A stretch of DNA of 64,000 nt, taken from positions 1,178,001-1,242,000 of the forward strand of contig NZ_CP108476.1 in assembly GCF_036226465.1 (NCBI RefSeq). Direction: 5' to 3'. The notes below the pieces were generated by a model. That model worked only from the letters and a program-made list of their open reading frames with translations, ran no database searches and was not told the DNA's origin. The stretch's first letter is position 1. Each line of letters opens with the position of its first letter. Position numbers and translations under genes: made by a program. Origin of the DNA: Kitasatospora sp. NBC_01250. GTDB taxonomy: Bacteria > Actinomycetota > Actinomycetes > Streptomycetales > Streptomycetaceae. Shown in pieces: positions 62,204 through 64,000 of this stretch.

Positions 62204-62563
62204 CTGTACTGCTCCCTTTCCGCCCCTGCGCCCGCCGGACTCGCCCACGGTGCGATCGATCCCGTCGCGGCTGGTCACCCGGTCAACCCTATGCGGCACC
62301 CCGTGCGACCGGCCAACTCGCCGATGGGCATGCCCACTTCACGCTCCTCCGAGGGCTCCGGGCGCCGGGTCGGCCCGCGCGGACCGGGGCCGAAGTGCCA
62401 CACCGCATCCGATGCCAACATTTTCAAACATGATGGCTCATCAGTCAACAGACCCGGAGGGGAACAGTGCTGCTCCGGAGTCGTTCGGGCCCCGAGGTAC
62501 TGTGGTGCCCCTCGCGCGGCGGGACCACCACCGCGCCCCAGCCGGCAAGGGAAACGGCCCCGC
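62204..62563. other. divergent region between DeoR regulator and lgt
   Basis: About 360 bases without a credible gene. An AT-rich patch at 62417-62436 contains the motif described next. Nearer to lgt, GTGGTGCCC (62502-62510) can pair with GGGACCACCAC (62521-62531) to form a leader hairpin. Confidence 0.45.
62421..62436 (-). promoter_or_regulatory. AT-rich motif, possible DeoR autoregulatory site
   Basis: The minus strand reads CCATCATGTTTGAAAA. It shares ATC-N-TGTTTGA with the motif upstream of GH27 gene two. It is about 220 bases upstream of the DeoR start and 130 upstream of lgt. Confidence 0.35.
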
Positions 62564-63493
62564 ATGCATCACCTGGCGTATCTGCCCAGCCCCTCCCAAG
62601 GCGTCTGGCACCTGGGCCCCTTTCCGATCCGCGCCTACGCGCTGTGCATCATCGCGGGCATCGCCGCCGCGGTGTGGCTGACCCGCAAGCGGTGGGCGGT
62701 GCTGGGCGGCAACCCGGACGACATCTCGGACATCGCGGTCTGGGCGGTGCCGTTCGGCATCGTCGGCGGCCGGCTGTACCACGTGATCACCGACCCGGAG
62801 CTGTACTTCAAGGCCGGCGAGCAGCCGATCCGGGCGCTGTACATCTGGGACGGCGGCCTGGGCATCTGGGGCGCGGTGGCACTCGGCGCGGTCGGCGCCT
62901 GGATCGGCTGCCGGCGCCGGGGCATCAAGCTGGCGACGTACGCGGACGCGCTGGCACCCGGCCTGATCCTGGCCCAGGCGATCGGCCGCTGGGGCAACTA
63001 CTTCAACCAGGAGCTTTACGGCGACCCCACCCACCTGCCCTGGGGCCTGCTGATCGACCCGGCCCACCGCCCGCCGGCCACCCCGGACATCGCCACCTAC
63101 CAGCCGACCTTCCTCTACGAGTCGCTCTGGGACCTGGGCGTGGTCGCCCTGCTGCTCTGGGCCGACCGCCGGTTCAGCTTGCACTCGGGACGGCTCTTCG
63201 CGCTGTACGTGGCCGCCTACACGGTCGGCCGCGGCTGGGTGGAGGCGCTGCGCGACGACCACGCCAACCACATCCTGGGCCTGCGGCTGAACGACTGGAC
63301 GGCGCTGATCGTCTTCCTCGGCGCGGTGGCCTACCTGGTCCTCACCCGCAACCGGCCGGCATCCGAGCCCATGGCGGCCGAAGTCGCGCAGTCCACGGAC
63401 GCCGCCGAAGCCACCGCGGCCACCGCGGCCACCGAGCCCACGGACGCCGCCGAACCCACCGAGGCCACCGAGCCCACGGAGGCCGCGCACTGA
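62564..63493 (+). CDS. lgt: prolipoprotein diacylglyceryl transferase
   Basis: The 309-residue membrane protein has the Lgt signature GRWGNYFNQELYG (the GRxGNFxNxE motif) and the conserved YALCIIAGIAAA, PFGIVGGRLYHV and HPTFLYESLWDL-like (YQPTFLYESLWDLG) stretches, with about seven membrane helices. It moves diacylglycerol from phosphatidylglycerol to the Cys of prolipoproteins, an essential step in lipoprotein maturation. The last 40 residues are a low-complexity Ala/Glu/Thr/Pro tail. The start at 62564 has AAGGGAAAC upstream. In Streptomyces more than one lgt can occur. Confidence 0.93.
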   Translation: MHHLAYLPSPSQGVWHLGPFPIRAYALCIIAGIAAAVWLTRKRWAVLGGNPDDISDIAVWAVPFGIVGGRLYHVITDPELYFKAGEQPIRALYIWDGGLGIWGAVALGAVGAWIGCRRRGIKLATYADALAPGLILAQAIGRWGNYFNQELYGDPTHLPWGLLIDPAHRPPATPDIATYQPTFLYESLWDLGVVALLLWADRRFSLHSGRLFALYVAAYTVGRGWVEALRDDHANHILGLRLNDWTALIVFLGAVAYLVLTRNRPASEPMAAEVAQSTDAAEATAATAATEPTDAAEPTEATEPTEAAH

Positions 63494-63533
63494 GCGGTCC
63501 GTCCCACTCAGACAACCTCCCCTACCGAATATG

Positions 63534-63544
63534 TCTGCCGCAGA
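63534..63544. promoter_or_regulatory. small dyad before the drug transporter
   Basis: TCTGC-C-GCAGA, within an AT-richer stretch (63526-63550), lies about 125 bases before the transporter start. It could be part of the promoter or an operator for a TetR- or MarR-type repressor. Confidence 0.35.
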
Positions 63545-63668
63545 TGTAATCTGGTGACGTGCCCACGTCCGGGTGCGCCCGCTCGGGTGTGCGGGCGTGG
63601 GTCACGAGGCTCGAAGGCCGAGCCAGCCGAGCCGTTCCGGCCCGGCCCACCCCCTGGGGGACGTCACC

Positions 63669-64000
63669 ATGGCGCTCAGCGAGCACAGGCAGCACCGGCC
63701 GCGCCCGTCGGCGCCGCGCCTGCGCACCCTGCTCACCACCGAACGCCCACGTCCCGACGCCGTCCGTGAGCACCCCTGGGCCTGGCGGCTGGCCGTGGGC
63801 ACCGTCTGCTTCGGCGCCTTCATGGGCCAGCTCGACGCCAGCATCGTCACGCTGACCTACCACTCGCTGCGCACCGAGTTCCACAGCTCGCTGGCCGGCG
63901 TCGAGTGGGTCTCGCTCGCCTACCTGCTGGCCCTGGTCGCGCTGCTGGTCCCGGTCGGGCGGCTGTCCGACGTGCACGGCCGCAAGCTGATGTACCTCTA
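63669..64000 (+). CDS. MFS drug transporter (DHA2 type), N-terminal part
   Basis: The ATG at 63669 follows GGGGGAC and opens a frame that runs off the right edge (110 residues visible). A basic cytoplasmic tail of about 40 residues precedes the first helix (LAVGTVCFGAFMGQLDASIVTL, in part). The DHA2-type motif D-A-S-I-V in helix 1 and GRLSDVHGRKLMYLY in the loop 2-3 region are present. It is a proton-driven drug exporter by family. The rest lies outside the window. Confidence 0.85.
   Translation, partial: MALSEHRQHRPRPSAPRLRTLLTTERPRPDAVREHPWAWRLAVGTVCFGAFMGQLDASIVTLTYHSLRTEFHSSLAGVEWVSLAYLLALVALLVPVGRLSDVHGRKLMYL

Noticed and set aside
61064..62563. Long N-terminal extension of Lgt
   Set aside because: It reads through a permease gene and the antisense of the DeoR gene; Lgt length and motif position fix the start at 62564.

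Overview
The window is very GC-rich with G or C at almost every third codon position. It carries a SARP/AfsR-type regulator, a DUF574-type methyltransferase, a 2-methylisoborneol operon with a cyclic-nucleotide-binding encapsulin, secreted ricin-tailed glycosidases and sugar ABC permeases without their own ATPase. Together these point to a Streptomycetaceae chromosome (Streptomyces, Kitasatospora or Streptacidiphilus). I saw no rRNA, tRNA, CRISPR array, transposase or phage gene.

Layout. 1-9.4 kb: a cut secreted protein, a TmrB-like P-loop protein, a secreted phosphoesterase, a CitA/CitB-type two-component system divergent from a GntP permease, and a papain-like protease. 9.4-21 kb: cyanase, then what looks like a small uncharacterised biosynthetic locus. 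It holds a P450, divergent from a type II thioesterase-like protein, an asparagine-synthetase-like protein, a 42-residue ORF with four tandem RPxxS pentapeptides and an acyl-CoA-dehydrogenase-like protein, followed by a large SARP-ATPase regulator. Heptamer direct repeats of SARP type lie just upstream of the -10 box of the thioesterase operon. The thioesterase (Ser to Ala), the AsnB homologue (Cys to Ser) and the dehydrogenase (Glu to Cys by my alignment) each lack the canonical catalytic residue. This is the most interesting part of the window.

20-34 kb: D-amino-acid oxidase with a divergent LysR regulator; a 14-blade WD40 protein; the 2-MIB operon (encapsulin, terpene cyclase, methyltransferase); a CGNR regulator divergent from an MFS exporter; and an EF-G paralogue preceded by a possible 34-codon leader peptide. 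34-50.9 kb: mostly single housekeeping or accessory genes (epoxide hydrolase, SRPBCC protein, esterase, epimerase, ASCH protein, methyltransferase, thioesterase, RIO kinase, BP74-like secreted protein, CaiB-type CoA transferase, DUF2165, SpoIIE phosphatase, DUF3048, GlxA-type regulator with a divergent monooxygenase).

50.9-62.2 kb: a galactoside-use locus of three consecutive GH27 enzymes, a divergent sugar ABC importer and a DeoR-type regulator, with a shared operator-like motif upstream of at least two of the transcription units. 62.5 kb to the end: lgt and the start of a DHA2-type drug transporter cut by the window edge. Many operons end in strong GC-rich hairpins, and short in-frame tandem repeats have expanded in several coding regions.
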